Shown piece by piece: positions 23,233-29,806 of a DNA stretch of 37,934 nt. The DNA comes from a virus. The DNA lies in IMG/VR virus record IMGVR_UViG_3300036770_008711, positions 1 to 37,934 of that record; one strand, given 5' to 3'. The notes beneath the pieces are model-generated. The model saw only the letters and a program-made list of their open reading frames with translations, ran no database searches and was not told the DNA's origin. Position 1 is the stretch's first letter; each line of letters begins with the position of its first letter. The position numbers and the translations under genes were made by a program.

Positions 23233-24935
23233 TACCAACATCCTGATGAGGATTGCATCTCTGAGGGAGAGTCTTTGTTTTGTGTAAGGGCTGTAATAGG
23301 GGTGAATTCGATTTCACCGCCTTCCATCCAGCTAGCACGCACGGCCATGGCAAGAGCTACTGCAAAGTCACCGTGGCGTTGCTGGCCATCTGTGCCTTTG
23401 CCGGAGCCTTTTTCGATTTGTGGCACGCCGTTTTTCAGCTGGATTTTGCAGAGGTCGTCAAGAATGTCCTGGTGGCGCGGGATCTCGATAAAGCCATCGT
23501 CAAACTCGGCTTTAAGCTTGGGCATCCACTCGCGATACCAGGTTTGGCTCAGCATCACGCAGTCGACCATTTCAGTGCCAAACTTCAGCCTGGCAGTTTC
23601 AGCCAGATAGCCACCGTTACCGGTGCTATCAAATGCCGCCCCGGTAAAACGTGGCAGGCGTTCCATGACGTACATCAGGATTTGGCGCTGAGCTTCATAG
23701 GTGCCGTTGGAGATCTCAACTACAAAAGGCACCCGTTTGGTCAGGTCTGGCCGGATGGTCAGCGGTACAAATACTGACAAGTCGCCTTTGCGGGCAAAGT
23801 CTTCACCGAATACATGCCGGCAGTTCGCCGGCAGCTGCTCCAGCAAAAACTGCACATTGTTTTCCAGCCATTCACTGACAATACGCTGCCGGTCTGCATC
23901 GGATAACAGCTCAAAGTCTTTGGGCGCGGTAAAACGTACGATTGGAATACTGTGGTCTTTGACCATGGCCCGCTCGATGAGCGTGCGTTTTAAATAGATT
24001 CCGGCGCCGGCTTTCGGCACACAGAAATATTCTTCAAGCGCATCTTCTTCGGTGGCCGTGTCTTTAAGCAGACCTTCCTTCCACTCGATTTCTTTTTCCA
24101 GGCTCCAGCTGAGCTTTCGTGTCTGGCAGATGCGCTGATACAAGCCGTCGCGGCAGGCATCGTCGAGCGTGATGGTATGGATTGAGTAGCGTTTTTTGCC
24201 GGCGCGGCTGTCCTGAACTAGCTGGTTAAACAGGTTTTCAATGCCGTTATGAGTACTGATTAAACGGACTTTACTGCCCCACATGGTCAGTGCCAGAGCG
24301 GCTTTTAATACTTCGGCCAGACGTTCGTGGAATGCGGCTTCGTCGATGGTGACGTTACCCTGCATACCGCGAAGGTTCGATGGGTTGGAGCTTAATGCCT
24401 GAATTTTATAGCCGCTGGCAAAATGCACGACAAAGGTCAGGATCTCTTTGCCTTCCTGGCCATCATCAACAAATAGCTCTTCCTGAATTTCTGAGCCGGC
24501 TTTGTTAAAGACCCGCGCCCACATGGCCGCCGCTTCGATAAACTCGCGGGCCATCTCTTTATTGCTGCCCACATAGAAATGGTTGCAGCCGCCATCCTGG
24601 CGCCGGGTGGATGCACATAACACCGCATCACAAGCTTCTGCCCAGGTAATGCCGGTTCGCCGGCTTTTCTCGGCAATTTTTAATGGGCTTTCGTCGGCTA
24701 TCCAGCGTTTCTGATACCCCAGCAAGACTTCACCAGGATCAAACAGACTGAGCTGGCCGGCGTTGTGATCAGCAACAGCCTGCGCGTTCTGCGCGGCTGT
24801 CACCTGCAGCACTGGCGCTTGGGTTGCGAGGGCTGATTGACTGGCCGGGGCTTTGGCCTGAATAGCCTGCGCCAATGGCGACAGCACCAGGCTGCTGGTC
24901 AGCACGGTCGCCTGAATGACCTTACGCAGCTTCAT
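23232..24935 (-). CDS. Terminase large subunit (Mu gp28-like) with signal-like N-terminus
   Basis: This encodes 567 residues. The ATPase part has the degenerate Walker A EKSRRTGITW (about 89-98, as in Mu gp28) and Walker B VTIDEAAF (about 195-202). The nuclease part contains GEDFARKGD and AAFDSTGNGGY with acidic catalytic candidates. It packages phage DNA together with the DUF3486 protein. The first 30 residues are odd: MKLRK, a hydrophobic run and LAQA-IQA, the shape of a Sec signal peptide, followed by an Ala/Gln-rich linker to residue 65. The ATG lies in a TGATG overlap with the upstream gene, which supports this start. Confidence 0.9.
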   Translation of the reverse strand: MKLRKVIQATVLTSSLVLSPLAQAIQAKAPASQSALATQAPVLQVTAAQNAQAVADHNAGQLSLFDPGEVLLGYQKRWIADESPLKIAEKSRRTGITWAEACDAVLCASTRRQDGGCNHFYVGSNKEMAREFIEAAAMWARVFNKAGSEIQEELFVDDGQEGKEILTFVVHFASGYKIQALSSNPSNLRGMQGNVTIDEAAFHERLAEVLKAALALTMWGSKVRLISTHNGIENLFNQLVQDSRAGKKRYSIHTITLDDACRDGLYQRICQTRKLSWSLEKEIEWKEGLLKDTATEEDALEEYFCVPKAGAGIYLKRTLIERAMVKDHSIPIVRFTAPKDFELLSDADRQRIVSEWLENNVQFLLEQLPANCRHVFGEDFARKGDLSVFVPLTIRPDLTKRVPFVVEISNGTYEAQRQILMYVMERLPRFTGAAFDSTGNGGYLAETARLKFGTEMVDCVMLSQTWYREWMPKLKAEFDDGFIEIPRHQDILDDLCKIQLKNGVPQIEKGSGKGTDGQQRHGDFAVALAMAVRASWMEGGEIEFTPITALTQNKDSPSEMQSSSGCW

Positions 24936-25516
24936 CAGGCGATCCCCAAAATTTCACGTTTAAGCGTGGCCACGCCTTCGGCAGTTAAGCCGGCTTGCTT
25001 TGCTACTTTTTCCGCAGCTTCTACGGCCTCTGCAGCGAACAACTGGCGGATCTCTTTTTCGCGTTTATGGCTTTGCATCGCCGCAGCCTCTAGGCGCTGC
25101 GCGGCCAGCATGGCGTCCTTAATCAGGCCGATATCCATTTCTTCTGCTGAGGACTGCTGCATCATGGCTTTAAACAGCTGTGTGCGGCCGATCTCCAAAA
25201 TCATCTTGCTGACATCACCAGTAGGTTTGTCGCCAAGCTGGGCCACTAATGCATTACTGACTTCTCGCAGTTCGCGGATGTCCTTACCGATAGTTTCAAG
25301 ATGGGTCGCGTAGCGATTGAGGCCAGAGCGGCTGATTTTCAGCTCTGACTTTTCGTCTTCAGGCAGTTGGCTTTGTTCGATAAGGTCGTTGATATAGTCC
25401 AGCACGTCTTGCTGGGTCAGGCGGCCATCGCGCAGCTTGGCGTCCAGCTCACGCCGGATCTCTTCGGGTAACAGATGGATTTTGCTGCGACGGCCCCTGG
25501 TGACTTTGTCATTCAT
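24935..25516 (-). CDS. Small terminase subunit-like protein, DUF3486 (Mu gp27-like)
   Basis: The protein has 193 residues and the DUF3486 pattern. It starts with a basic segment (VTRGRRSKIHLLPEEIRREL), contains a helix-turn-helix-like region (GRLTQQDVLDYI...SRSGLNRYATHLE) and ends in long helices. In Mu this protein (gp27) acts with the large terminase, binding DNA near the phage end. It is followed directly by the terminase, with one shared base. Confidence 0.9.
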   Translation of the reverse strand: MNDKVTRGRRSKIHLLPEEIRRELDAKLRDGRLTQQDVLDYINDLIEQSQLPEDEKSELKISRSGLNRYATHLETIGKDIRELREVSNALVAQLGDKPTGDVSKMILEIGRTQLFKAMMQQSSAEEMDIGLIKDAMLAAQRLEAAAMQSHKREKEIRQLFAAEAVEAAEKVAKQAGLTAEGVATLKREILGIA

Positions 25517-25527
25517 CGGGGCACCTT

Positions 25528-25818
25528 TTATTTTGGTGTTGGGCGTTTAATCCCTGGGATGCGGGCACGGCCATTGGCAGCATCTAAGCCACGTTCGGAC
25601 AGTTTCGCGACCTGCACTGAGCCTACTTTGTCGAGCTGCACACAGCCCTGCTCACTGAGCCAAGCTAATTGCGTCCGCAGCTGGTCCCGGCTGATATCCA
25701 ACCCCAGCGCGTTCACGCCATCATGCAAAATGGATTCGTTCAGGTCATACCCGGAATCCTCAGCCAGCAGCCGTAAAATGGCTAGCCGCTGATGTTCGGT
25801 CATCAATTCCTGCAACAT
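25528..25818 (-). CDS. Winged-helix phage protein (VpaChn25_0724 type)
   Basis: This encodes 96 residues from the ATG in a TGATG overlap with the upstream gene; the second Met (25803) also has a ribosome binding site (AGGA). It contains a winged-helix-like domain (EHQRLAILRLLAE...SRDQLRTQLAWLSEQG). Proteins of this type occur next to DUF2730 and DUF3486 genes in Mu-like prophages. The function is unknown, and DNA binding near packaging is plausible. Confidence 0.75.
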   Translation of the reverse strand: MLQELMTEHQRLAILRLLAEDSGYDLNESILHDGVNALGLDISRDQLRTQLAWLSEQGCVQLDKVGSVQVAKLSERGLDAANGRARIPGIKRPTPK

Positions 25819-26156
25819 CAGGATTTCCCTCGCAGTTCGTTTTCAATGAGTAAATCGAGTTTCTGATCCACCGAGCGCATCCGGCCATGTACGTTGTCCA
25901 TCTTGCCGACCAGCTCAGAAACCTTTTTGTCCAGGGCGTGGAATTCGTCCTGGTCTGGAATGAACTGCAGCTTTAACTCCAGTTCTCCCAGTCGACGGTC
26001 TTGCGCCACCAAAATTTCTTTTAGTTGTTCGGTGGCAATTTTGTTTTGCTTGGTTGGCTTACTAAGCCAGACATACAAGCCAATCAACGCGGTAAAAACG
26101 ACCTGCAGAAAGTCCAGCCAGAACTTGGCCCCGGTGTAATTGATGTCTTCAAACAA
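25818..26156 (-). CDS. DUF2730-type membrane-anchored protein
   Basis: The most probable start is TTG at 26156, preceded by AAGGAAA 6 bases upstream, giving 112 residues. Longer readings run antisense-like into the zinc finger gene. An N-terminal transmembrane helix (DFLQVVFTALIGLYVWL) is followed by a long coiled coil of Lys/Glu/Leu residues. This matches the DUF2730 proteins near the lysis genes of Mu-like phages, sometimes suggested as spanin- or holin-associated. It overlaps the upstream gene by 8 bases. Confidence 0.75.
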   Translation of the reverse strand: MFEDINYTGAKFWLDFLQVVFTALIGLYVWLSKPTKQNKIATEQLKEILVAQDRRLGELELKLQFIPDQDEFHALDKKVSELVGKMDNVHGRMRSVDQKLDLLIENELRGKS

Positions 26157-26382
26157 AGTGCTTTCCTTTGTGTTCGCGGATGGTTTGGCAGTCGATACAG
26201 CACACGGCATGGGGCACTGCAGCAATGCGTTTGGGCGGGATCTGAATGCCGCAGTCATTGCAGTAATAATTACCCGATTCGTCGATATCCTGAGATTCAA
26301 GCGGTTTGCTAAGGACAGCATTGATTGCTTGTTGTCGGATCTGTTCTTCCCGCAATGCAGCCTGGTCGATTAAATCTGTCAT
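26149..26382 (-). CDS. TraR/DksA-type C4 zinc finger protein
   Basis: This 77-residue protein has an N-terminal helix (ALREEQIRQQAINAV) and a C-terminal C4 zinc finger: YYCNDCG, an 18-residue spacer with KRIAAVP, then CCIDCQ. This is the TraR/DksA signature, short form. Such phage proteins can bind the secondary channel of RNA polymerase and alter host transcription. It overlaps the holin gene by ATGA. Confidence 0.85.
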   Translation of the reverse strand: MTDLIDQAALREEQIRQQAINAVLSKPLESQDIDESGNYYCNDCGIQIPPKRIAAVPHAVCCIDCQTIREHKGKHFV

Positions 26383-26957
26383 GCCGGCTTTCCTGGCTTC
26401 TGGCTGCTGTTTTTACCAAATGGGGCAAAACCATCCAGTGTCCGCAGACCCATGTAACTGAGCGCCGGGGTATAAATCGCCATGGCCAGCGCCCAATCGG
26501 CGCCAGTGGTCGCTTTACCAAGCGTCAGCAACAGCTCCATCGCGATCACATATAGCGACCCGAGATAAAACGACTGCCGGGCCATCATCGGCCGGGTGCG
26601 CCGGACGTATTCGTCTGTGGCGTTATCACCGTTTCGAATTGTCATTTGGGTTTCGCGGTGCGTGGTTTGCTGGTCGGTATATGCCAGCTCCTGGCGCCGG
26701 GTTTGTTCTTTTTCCAGCTCCACTTTGAGCTGCTCTAAGCCAAGCAAAACTTCAGGTGGCAGTGCTGCGATTTTCTCGGCGACTTTCGCAACTTTTTGCT
26801 CCTGACTAATACCGGTGATACTGCCGACCTGCTCCACAATGTCGGCAACTTTATCGGCGGTGTCATTCCCACCAAATAATGATGCGATACCGCGGATCAC
26901 GTTCGGGCCTTGGCGTACGGCCATAGCGGCCACACTGGCCACAAGTGCAATAGACAT
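26379..26957 (-). CDS. 3TM-type holin
   Basis: The product is 192 residues long. The N-terminal helix (IALVASVAAMAVRQG) is followed by a Gly-rich segment. A long charged central coiled coil (about 60-110) precedes two hydrophobic helices near residues 130-170 (FYLGSLYVIAMELLL and WALAMAIYTPALSYMG). The order matches the holin-of-3TMs family used for phage and gene-transfer-agent release. It sits downstream of the DUF5675 gene in the lysis region. Confidence 0.75.
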   Translation of the reverse strand: MSIALVASVAAMAVRQGPNVIRGIASLFGGNDTADKVADIVEQVGSITGISQEQKVAKVAEKIAALPPEVLLGLEQLKVELEKEQTRRQELAYTDQQTTHRETQMTIRNGDNATDEYVRRTRPMMARQSFYLGSLYVIAMELLLTLGKATTGADWALAMAIYTPALSYMGLRTLDGFAPFGKNSSQKPGKPA

Positions 26958-26959
26958 AA

Positions 26960-27217
26960 TCAGATTCCTAACAGGTCGCGCAGGCGTTGGTTCGTTTTGA
27001 GCTGTAAACCAAGCGGCGGCGGTGGGTGGATATGACGCTGGATCTCAACCGGTGTTGGCGAGGCCCAGCCATTTTCGAAGAAAGATTGCATGGTGCCGTC
27101 ATGGCTATGCAGAGGTGGTTTAACCGGCACCGGAGCGCCGCCGTGGGCAGCAGCATGTTCTGCCTGCAGGCGCTTTTCGCGGCCACGCTCAAAGCTCCAG
27201 TCCCAGTTCCGCCCCAT
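26960..27217 (-). CDS. Small conserved lysis-region protein, unknown
   Basis: This encodes 85 residues with a basic N-terminus (WDWSFERGREKRLQ), a His/Pro-rich centre (HIHPPPPLG) and a short helix at the end. The start codon shares a base with the DUF5675 stop, and the gene ends 2 bp before the holin start. No signal peptide or lipobox is visible, so a spanin assignment is not supported. Coupling to both lysis neighbours suggests it belongs to that module. Confidence 0.6.
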   Translation of the reverse strand: MGRNWDWSFERGREKRLQAEHAAAHGGAPVPVKPPLHSHDGTMQSFFENGWASPTPVEIQRHIHPPPPLGLQLKTNQRLRDLLGI

Positions 27218-27651
27218 CAGGCACGCTCGATACGCAGCGGCACTTTATCGTTGCCAACCAACACCAATAGTTTGTCGAGCGCTTTGCGCGAATCCAGTAC
27301 AGCCCAATCGCCTTCAACAGAGCCAAAGCGCACACCTGGCGCAATACAGCCTTTGAGTTCAGACGCCCGGTTAGCTGCATGGAATAAGCAGTGAGTGCGA
27401 AGGCTCGGGCCTTCGTGGGTAACACCAAGGCTTGGCGCAGCAATTATCAGGGATTGTCCAAAGCGTGGGCTGACATGCAATTCAACGACATAGTCGCCGG
27501 CCGGTACACAGCTGCGGCCAGATTCGTTGTTTAGCCAAGGGCATTCGACCGTAACGCAAAGCCGCTCGCCGGTATTACCGTCAAAGAGTTCGCCGTACGT
27601 GCCGTGGGTAAAAGAATGGGTTTTTAAATGGAGTTTAAGCTTGGGGGACAT
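27217..27651 (-). CDS. DUF5675 protein, putative lysis enzyme
   Basis: This 144-residue protein is a DUF5675 member, with the sequence pattern ECPWLNNESGRSCVPAGDYVVELH and GVTHEGPSLRTHCLFHAAN (split by internal residues) and a final DKLLVLVGNDKVPLRIE. The conserved Cys, His and Asn residues suggest an enzyme, and the location before the holin suggests a murein hydrolase or related lysis function. The catalytic activity of the family is not established. The ATG follows a large hairpin by 1-2 bases, so its ribosome binding site is inside structured RNA. Confidence 0.8.
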   Translation of the reverse strand: MSPKLKLHLKTHSFTHGTYGELFDGNTGERLCVTVECPWLNNESGRSCVPAGDYVVELHVSPRFGQSLIIAAPSLGVTHEGPSLRTHCLFHAANRASELKGCIAPGVRFGSVEGDWAVLDSRKALDKLLVLVGNDKVPLRIERA

Positions 27652-27652
27652 C

Positions 27653-27695
27653 GGCCTAATCTGCGGTTGGTCATTGGTGACCGCAGATTAAGGCC
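27653..27695 (-). other. Large inverted repeat before lysis genes
   Basis: A 15-bp stem GGCCTAATCTGCGGT / ACCGCAGATTAAGGCC (one bulge) with a 12-base loop lies directly before the DUF5675 start codon at 27651. There is no T tract on either side. It marks the boundary between the accessory island and the lysis operon and could control translation of the lysis gene or stop transcripts from the island. Confidence 0.75.
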
Positions 27696-27702
27696 ATAAA
27701 AG

Positions 27703-27999
27703 TTAACGCGTTAATTCAAGTGGTTTACTAACTAACACAAAATTCGAATCATCGAATTGAAATGAAATTGGGTCTGTGTCGAGCTTGATCAGTCTACGTC
27801 CGCAACCCGTTTCAAAATCAATTTCAAATTTTTCTAAGACAGATGATTCAGGTATTTCATAAGTACCACCTCGTTCCGCAATAGCAAGAGACTTGTGAAT
27901 TTCTTCACCACTAACAAAACTCGCATTTACCGAGAAGACTTCATAATCAACACCTGAAGGATGTTCAACAAATATACCCAATAGCTTTCTTTCTAACAT
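27703..27999 (-). CDS. Hypothetical 98-residue accessory protein
   Basis: This encodes 98 residues with a good ribosome binding site (AAGGA, 9 bases upstream of the ATG). The protein is mostly beta-type and acidic, with no transmembrane helix, zinc motif or recognised family. It begins 25 bp after the terminator of the small zinc-ribbon gene, so it depends on read-through or an unrecognised promoter. It is AT-rich compared with the phage core, in line with an accessory origin. Confidence 0.65.
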   Translation of the reverse strand: MLERKLLGIFVEHPSGVDYEVFSVNASFVSGEEIHKSLAIAERGGTYEIPESSVLEKFEIDFETGCGRRLIKLDTDPISFQFDDSNFVLVSKPLELTR

Positions 28000-28010
28000 A
28001 TCTTATATCC

Positions 28011-28046
28011 TTAAAAAATAAAAAATGCCCCAGAATTTGGGGCATT
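28011..28046 (-). terminator. Intrinsic terminator of zinc-ribbon gene
   Basis: The stem AATGCCCCA / TGGGGCATT (5-base loop, 28024-28046) is followed on the minus strand by TTTTTATTTTTT. This is a textbook rho-independent terminator, 20 bp after the stop codon of the 47-residue gene. Confidence 0.9.
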
Positions 28047-28065
28047 GAATTAGTAAAAGCGTTAA

Positions 28066-28209
28066 TTAATCGTGTTTGCAACACTTGCACAGAGGGATGA
28101 CAAATACTGACCGATTTTTCGGAAAGTAAACTTTGCCATTTTTCTTCACAAACTTCGTGAAGATAACCTCGCAAGTGTTACCACACTTAGGACAGTAACC
28201 TGTCTTCAT
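28066..28209 (-). CDS. 47-residue zinc-ribbon protein
   Basis: This short gene starts with ATG at 28209, with GAGGG 8 bases upstream, and ends in TAA at 28066. The protein starts MKTGYCPKCGNTC, has a Lys/Phe-rich middle and ends in CKCCKHD, giving two cysteine clusters (CxxCxxxxC and CxCC) about 27 residues apart that would bind zinc. It is followed by a strong terminator and preceded by the small-RNA intergenic region, so it is a monocistronic accessory gene. No function can be assigned; zinc-ribbon miniproteins often bind nucleic acid or RNA polymerase. Confidence 0.75.
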   Translation of the reverse strand: MKTGYCPKCGNTCEVIFTKFVKKNGKVYFPKNRSVFVIPLCKCCKHD

Positions 28210-28250
28210 GTGATGACCCTCAAAGAGTCCGCAAAAAAGAACCCACTTTC

Positions 28251-28279
28251 TTGCAGTTTTAATAGAGAGCCGCTACAAT
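28251..28279 (+). promoter_or_regulatory. Promoter candidate for the small RNA
   Basis: On the + strand TTGCAG (28251-28256) and TACAAT (28274-28279) are separated by exactly 17 bp. The -10 matches 5/6 and the -35 matches 3/6. A transcript would start near 28285 and run into the terminator at 28366-28397. Confidence 0.5.
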
Positions 28280-28284
28280 ATTCC

Positions 28285-28397
28285 ACGCAAATTTGAAATG
28301 TGCAGCGGGGGTTACTCCCTTACTGTATGAAGCATGCGATGCGCTAACATCGTTCAGCTTCAGCAAAAGCCTCTCGCTAAAGAGGCTTTTATTTTTT
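28285..28397 (+). ncRNA. Candidate small RNA, about 113 nt
   Basis: The interval has a promoter-like sequence at the right distance, no sizeable ORF, and an intrinsic terminator at its end. Internal stems are visible (GGGGGTTACTCCC region; CGATG cgctaa CATCG at about 28337-28352). It runs opposite to the surrounding phage genes and ends over the 3' end of the ImmA-type gene. Its place between Xre-ImmA and a small zinc-ribbon gene recalls phage-encoded regulatory RNAs. No similarity to a known RNA family is recognised. Confidence 0.5.
28366..28397. terminator. Bidirectional intrinsic terminator
   Basis: The stem AAAGCCTCT / AGAGGCTTT has a short loop, with TTTTATTTTTT on the + strand side and TTTTGC on the minus strand side. 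It can end both the + strand small RNA and the minus strand Xre-ImmA transcript, whose last stop codon is at 28389. Confidence 0.85.
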
Positions 28398-28934
28398 CTT
28401 CATGTCTCTTATTTTCATCGCTGCAGCAGTAGCACTTGTGCCAAATTTACTAGCAACTTCAGATGCAGACTTGTTTGGGTCAACCAATCGTGAATCCATC
28501 AAAAGCTCGCTTGCAAAAACGTCTGCTTGCCACTCACTATCCTCGTATATCTCATGCTTCGGTATTTCGCCCCTAGCATAGCTTACAGGCTCTTGATCCT
28601 TGTGAAGTAGCAGATGACCTAGTTCATGAGCCAATGTAAATCGACAGTGTCCGTCACCTTTTGCGGCAAGGTCATAGACACTCTGTCTGATTTGTATAGA
28701 GTCATCGTCTGGCTTGGTTTGAGCTTCCATTCCAAGTAATTCCCAGTCGTCAACTATTTCAAACTCTAAAAACCCCATATCTTGAAGAAGCTCATATAGA
28801 GCACAGATATTAATTTTTTCGCTTTTAATCCCTACACTATCTCGAAAGGTTTGTGCCACTCGTTGAACAGCGACTTTCCTCAGTGGCTTTACTTTGTGTC
28901 CAAGTTTTCTGTGCTGTTGGCTCAAATTAATCAC
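28389..28934 (-). CDS. ImmA/IrrE-type metallopeptidase (DUF955)
   Basis: This 181-residue protein has the zincin motif H103-E-L-G-H107 in FTLAHELGHLLLHKD, and a third ligand region EWQADVFASELLM (E134), the ImmA/IrrE (DUF955) signature. The C-terminal helices (SASEVASKFGTSATAAAMKI) are the usual tail. In ICEBs1, phi105 and related systems ImmA cleaves the repressor encoded next to it. It overlaps the upstream Xre gene by 8 bases and shares its promoter, so the two form one regulatory or toxin-antitoxin-like pair. It is not part of Mu. Confidence 0.88.
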   Translation of the reverse strand: MINLSQQHRKLGHKVKPLRKVAVQRVAQTFRDSVGIKSEKINICALYELLQDMGFLEFEIVDDWELLGMEAQTKPDDDSIQIRQSVYDLAAKGDGHCRFTLAHELGHLLLHKDQEPVSYARGEIPKHEIYEDSEWQADVFASELLMDSRLVDPNKSASEVASKFGTSATAAAMKIRDMKKK

Positions 28935-29286
28935 CTTCTAGTAGTTGCTTCAGTCTTTGCTGCTGCTCAGAGGTCAAATGTCTGTACTTCCGAGCAAATG
29001 CCATAACGACCTCCCTCTCATTGGGAGTGCTTTCCTTAAGATCTATTTTTACCTGAGGCTGACTTTCGCTTGCTATACGGTGCAACTCAGCCCGCTCCTG
29101 AGGGGAAATGCCAAAACGGACTACCAGCTTGTCAATAAAGCTCTCTGGGATATTTTTTTTCCCTAATTCAACTGCTGAGATATAAGACGAACTAACGCCT
29201 AATGCATCAGCCAAATCTTTTAAGATCATGCCATGGTCTATTCTTAGTTTTCTTATGTAACGACCAAATTGGGTAACCTTCAGCAT
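28927..29286 (-). CDS. Xre-family repressor partner of ImmA
   Basis: From the ATG at 29286 the protein has 119 residues; the start is chosen because GGAG lies 6 bases upstream, and the upstream Met codons lie in the promoter. Residues about 8-60 form an HTH_3 domain (MILKDLADALGVSSSYISAVE-type, here with GKKNIPESF). The rest is helical with PNEREVVMAFARKYRHL and ends in LLEGD. It probably represses its own promoter through the palindrome at 29305-29321 and is the substrate or partner of the ImmA protein. Confidence 0.85.
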   Translation of the reverse strand: MLKVTQFGRYIRKLRIDHGMILKDLADALGVSSSYISAVELGKKNIPESFIDKLVVRFGISPQERAELHRIASESQPQVKIDLKESTPNEREVVMAFARKYRHLTSEQQQRLKQLLEGD

Positions 29287-29304
29287 ACGTATCTCCATTT
29301 TTAA

Positions 29305-29321
29305 AGCAGAATATATCTGCT
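29305..29321. promoter_or_regulatory. Palindromic operator for Xre
   Basis: AGCAGA ATATA TCTGCT is a perfect 6-5-6 inverted repeat located between the -10 element and the xre start codon, where bound repressor would block initiation. It is the clearest dyad in this intergenic region. Confidence 0.7.
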
Positions 29322-29329
29322 CATCTTCA

Positions 29330-29358
29330 AATCTATCATTGAAAGTGAAATTTGTCAA
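29330..29358 (-). promoter_or_regulatory. Sigma70 promoter of xre-immA
   Basis: TTGACA (29358-29353, consensus) and TAGATT (29335-29330) are separated by 17 bp on the minus strand, directly upstream of the operator and the Xre gene. This gives the accessory pair expression independent of the phage middle and late promoters, for example in the lysogen. Confidence 0.8.
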
Positions 29359-29383
29359 CCTTTTTTTTGTTCTTTCGCTGAAC

Positions 29384-29806
29384 CTATAACAACTTCATCT
29401 GACGCCGACCCCGTTCAGTTAAAGTCTGTTCCCGCACTATGTGATAAATCTGAATCGCCGTCAGACCATACTGGCGGGCCAGCTGCTCTGTGTTACCGCC
29501 ACGGTGTTGCTGGTAGATCCGGATATTGCGAAGCTCCAGCGCCAGCTTGTCGTTGCGCGGTAAATACAGCTGCATGCCGCCGAAGTAGTTCGCCATACAA
29601 ATCACCAGGTGCTCTGCCAGCCGCTCTGGATCCTTGGCGCCTTTGCTACGCAGCTCACTGGTAAACAGCGCCATCAGACTTTGCAGCATCGCCGGAATAC
29701 GTTTCACCACATCCTGACGCTGATCGTCCGGCAAATTCTCCAGCTGCTGCAGTAAATCCTGCAGCTCTTCTGGCATCGAAAAGGCATCTAACTGCTGTTC
29801 GCTCAT
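29384..29806 (-). CDS. mor: Mor-family middle transcription activator
   Basis: This 140-residue protein is of the Mor/C family. It has an N-terminal acidic helical dimerisation part (MPEELQDLLQQLENLPDDQR-like), then YLPRND, then the C-terminal HTH with RIYQQHRGGNTEQLARQYGL and IYHIVREQTLTERGRRQ. In Mu, Mor activates the middle promoter, from which C and then the late genes are expressed. No separate C gene is visible here, so this activator may control the late genes directly. Four-base overlap with the upstream gene. Confidence 0.88.
   Translation of the reverse strand: MSEQQLDAFSMPEELQDLLQQLENLPDDQRQDVVKRIPAMLQSLMALFTSELRSKGAKDPERLAEHLVICMANYFGGMQLYLPRNDKLALELRNIRIYQQHRGGNTEQLARQYGLTAIQIYHIVREQTLTERGRRQMKLL

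Noticed and set aside
26156-26321. Longer N-terminus of the DUF2730-type protein
   Set aside because: It lies over the zinc finger gene in another frame and has Arg/Pro-rich shadow composition. The TTG start with AAGGAAA fits the family length.
27965-28174. 69-codon minus strand ORF
   Set aside because: It overlaps the zinc-ribbon gene in another frame, crosses its terminator and has no ribosome binding site.
28293-28493. 66-codon + strand ORF
   Set aside because: It runs through the intrinsic terminator and into the antisense of the ImmA gene. The region is better explained as a small RNA.
29286-29358. Longer N-terminus of the Xre protein
   Set aside because: This stretch contains the consensus promoter and the palindromic operator. 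The ATG at 29286 has the ribosome binding site.
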